Below are positions 6,109 to 6,986 of a stretch of DNA of 6,986 nt, piece by piece. A program made the position numbers and the translations under genes. The notes below the pieces were generated by a model, which was given only the letters and a program-made list of their open reading frames with translations, ran no database searches and was not told where the DNA came from. Origin of the DNA: Thermoproteota archaeon (GTDB lineage Archaea > Korarchaeota > Korarchaeia > B14-G2). Each line of letters opens with the position of its first letter. Positions within the stretch are counted from its first letter, which is position 1. The DNA lies in contig QMWA01000094.1 of NCBI GenBank assembly GCA_003661385.1, positions 1-6,986 on the forward strand, in the 5' to 3' direction.

Positions 6109-6143
6109 AGCTGCTAGAGGCGTGAGCTGGCATGTAGCAGCTC
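6108..6143. repeat. Perfect 9-bp hairpin at the end of the permease gene
   Basis: GAGCTGCTA (6108-6116) starts with the last base of the permease stop codon and is the exact reverse complement of TAGCAGCTC (6135-6143), with an 18-nt loop. It lies between convergent genes, so it could shape the 3' ends of both transcripts. No T-tract follows on either strand, so it is not a classical intrinsic terminator. Confidence 0.55.
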
Positions 6144-6171
6144 CAGAGCTTCAGCATCCTCTGCCATGAAG

Positions 6172-6843
6172 TCAGTGGCGTAGGGTGTGGAGGCCTATGT
6201 AGAGGAGGCCTACTGCTGCTAGAGCTATGGTAAGCAAGAGGACGTGAGCCCCCTGGCCAGCTTGTGGAGCAGGCTTCCTGGCCTCACAGGATATGCAGTA
6301 GATGCTGTTGAGCTCAGCTCTAAACTCGACCACCACATGCTCCTGAAGGCGCTTTACCCTGGCTTGGCTTGCGCGCAGGCTAAGCGAGCTAGCACTGGTG
6401 CTCCCTCAACCATCAAGTGTATGCTCACAGCTTCTCCAACTCTCACACGCTTGGAGCTCAAGCTGAGGGGCACAGAGGGCTCGCTGACCCTCCCAGTGTA
6501 CAGCAGGTAGTCTGCTGAGGTAGCTGCGTTGACTATCAGCTTGAGCTCCCCCTCCTCCCCGTAAAGTGATCCCTTAGCCTCCAGGATCACGCCAGCATCG
6601 TAAGCTGGAGGAGCCTGGGTGCTTACGAGGGAGACCATGTCGCCAGGCTTGACCTCAGAGCCCTCTATGACCTTGAGGACTAGAGCATGCCCCCTGTAGA
6701 GGCGGCCTCCACAGGTAGCGCAGTAGAGAAGCCTCTCGACAAGCACAGCCTCAACCCACAGCCTCCCCAAGGAGCGCCTGCGACGAGGCTAGCGCAGCTG
6801 GGGAAGCTGCTAAAGCAAGCAGGCATAGTGCACTGAGCCTCAA
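6172..6843 (-). pseudogene. Secreted, membrane-anchored CxxC protein interrupted by two frameshifts
   Basis: Three overlapping frames add up to one protein. Frame A (TTG at 6843, stop at 6751-6753) encodes a textbook signal peptide: MRLSALCLLALAASPAALA, then SSQAL. Frame B (open to a TAA at 6354-6356) starts inside A's 3' end and encodes a probable beta-rich domain with a CATC motif and a VKPGDMVSL strand pattern. Frame C (open from 6405 to a TGA at 6172-6174) continues with RVKRLQEHVVVEF, a CISC motif and a hydrophobic C-terminal helix (VLLLTIALAAVGLLYIGL) ending in LRH. Losing one G from GGGG at 6765-6768 and gaining one base near 6357 would give 223 aa with CxxC at 41-44 and 183-186 and a helix at about 201-219. 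A TATA box and GGGGAG precede the TTG. The CxxC pairs could bind metal or form disulfides. An OB-like fold is a guess. It may be a decaying gene, sequencing error or programmed frameshifting. Confidence 0.7.
6354..6770 (-). CDS. Middle segment of the interrupted secreted protein (138 codons)
   Basis: This is the only long intact open frame at this locus, and a gene caller would probably report it alone as a hypothetical protein starting with TTG at 6770. That start has no ribosome binding site, lies inside the signal-peptide frame and gives a product without export signal or anchor. I therefore read it as the central part of the 6172-6843 gene. Residues to note are CATC at 17-20, the IEGSEVKPGDMVSLVST strand pair at 35-51, and SKRVRVGEAVSIHLMVEG near 105-122, which resembles a strand of an extracellular beta-sandwich. 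I recognise no family. Confidence 0.5.
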   Translation of the reverse strand: MGRLWVEAVLVERLLYCATCGGRLYRGHALVLKVIEGSEVKPGDMVSLVSTQAPPAYDAGVILEAKGSLYGEEGELKLIVNAATSADYLLYTGRVSEPSVPLSLSSKRVRVGEAVSIHLMVEGAPVLARLACAQAKPG

Positions 6844-6847
6844 CCAG

Positions 6848-6853
6848 CTCCCC
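6848..6853 (-). promoter_or_regulatory. Shine-Dalgarno site of the minus-strand secreted protein gene
   Basis: On the minus strand GGGGAG ends four bases before the TTG at 6843. It supports initiation at the signal-peptide frame rather than at the TTG of the longer open frame at 6770. Confidence 0.5.
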
Positions 6854-6871
6854 AACAGCTGACGCCCCAGC

Positions 6872-6879
6872 TATATTAA
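6872..6879 (-). promoter_or_regulatory. TATA box of the minus-strand secreted protein gene
   Basis: TTAATATA on the minus strand stands out in GC-rich sequence. Its centre is about 32 bp before the TTG at 6843, the same geometry as the boxes before 2408 and 3842. A preserved promoter argues that the gene is expressed or was inactivated recently. Confidence 0.65.
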
Positions 6880-6913
6880 GCCTTCCCCAGAGTAGAGGAT
6901 AGCAGTGTGCTTG

Positions 6914-6985
6914 TTAGAATGGCACCTGTAGGCTAGCTGCCTCCTCTCTCATCCAGCTTACCTTCCCTCCTATCAGCCTCACCAT
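6914..6985 (-). CDS. Probable C-terminus of a gene running in from the right edge
   Basis: A minus-strand frame is open from the window edge to a TAA at 6914-6916. It encodes the 23-residue tail MVRLIGGKVSWMREEAASLQVPF, with AGG/AGA arginine and purine-rich codons like the neighbouring genes. Its Met is more likely internal than a start, because the stop follows so soon. A 70-bp gap with a TATA box separates it from the next minus-strand gene. The length is too short to name a family. Confidence 0.35.
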   Translation of the reverse strand: MVRLIGGKVSWMREEAASLQVPF

Positions 6986-6986
6986 G

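Noticed and set aside
6244-6510. Plus-strand frame of 88 codons
   Set aside because: It is antisense to the secreted-protein locus, has no ribosome binding site and no protein-like pattern.
1-6986. CRISPR array, tRNA, rRNA, insertion sequence or attachment site
   Set aside because: I saw no regularly spaced direct repeats, no tRNA T-loop and acceptor pattern, no transposase motif and no paired att-like repeats.

Overview
The window looks like chromosomal DNA from a thermophilic archaeon, most likely a crenarchaeon (Thermoproteota). This rests on TATA-box promoters placed 32-36 bp before start codons, Shine-Dalgarno sites of the GGAGG/GGTGAGG type, TTG start codons, Arg codons that are nearly all AGG/AGA, a tungsten-type aldehyde:ferredoxin oxidoreductase, and U-tract termination. 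The genus cannot be named from the sequence alone.

Layout. Positions 1-387 are a spacer without a convincing gene but with several inverted repeats. A 616-aa AOR-family tungsto-/molybdo-pterin oxidoreductase (388-2238, +) ends just before a T-tract. A 169-bp spacer with a nested hairpin and a TATA box leads to a TTG-started 314-aa P-loop protein of the HPr kinase/PEPCK type (2408-3352, +). A 489-bp spacer (3353-3841) carries three hairpins, the largest 89 nt, and a TATA box. It leads to a two-gene ABC transporter operon: a 252-aa ATPase (3842-4600) and a 502-aa permease (4600-6108) overlapping it by one base. A perfect 9-bp hairpin starts at the permease stop codon.

The right end is on the minus strand and converges on the ABC operon. 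A gene starting with TTG at 6843, with its own TATA box and ribosome binding site, encodes a clear signal peptide, then shifts frame into a 138-codon open stretch, then must shift again to reach a C-terminal transmembrane anchor and a stop at 6172. Read as one gene it is a 223-aa secreted, membrane-anchored protein with a CxxC pair near each end. No single open frame shows it. It is a pseudogene, a sequencing artefact, or, less likely, a frameshifted gene. The right edge holds the probable C-terminus of another minus-strand gene.

How the genes relate: the AOR would oxidise aldehydes (or a related substrate) with ferredoxin, and the kinase-like protein next to it may act with it or regulate it, although it has its own promoter. 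The ATPase and permease form one transporter whose substrate is unknown. The most unusual points are the double-frameshifted secreted protein and the fact that every larger spacer carries a substantial inverted repeat built from similar short words.
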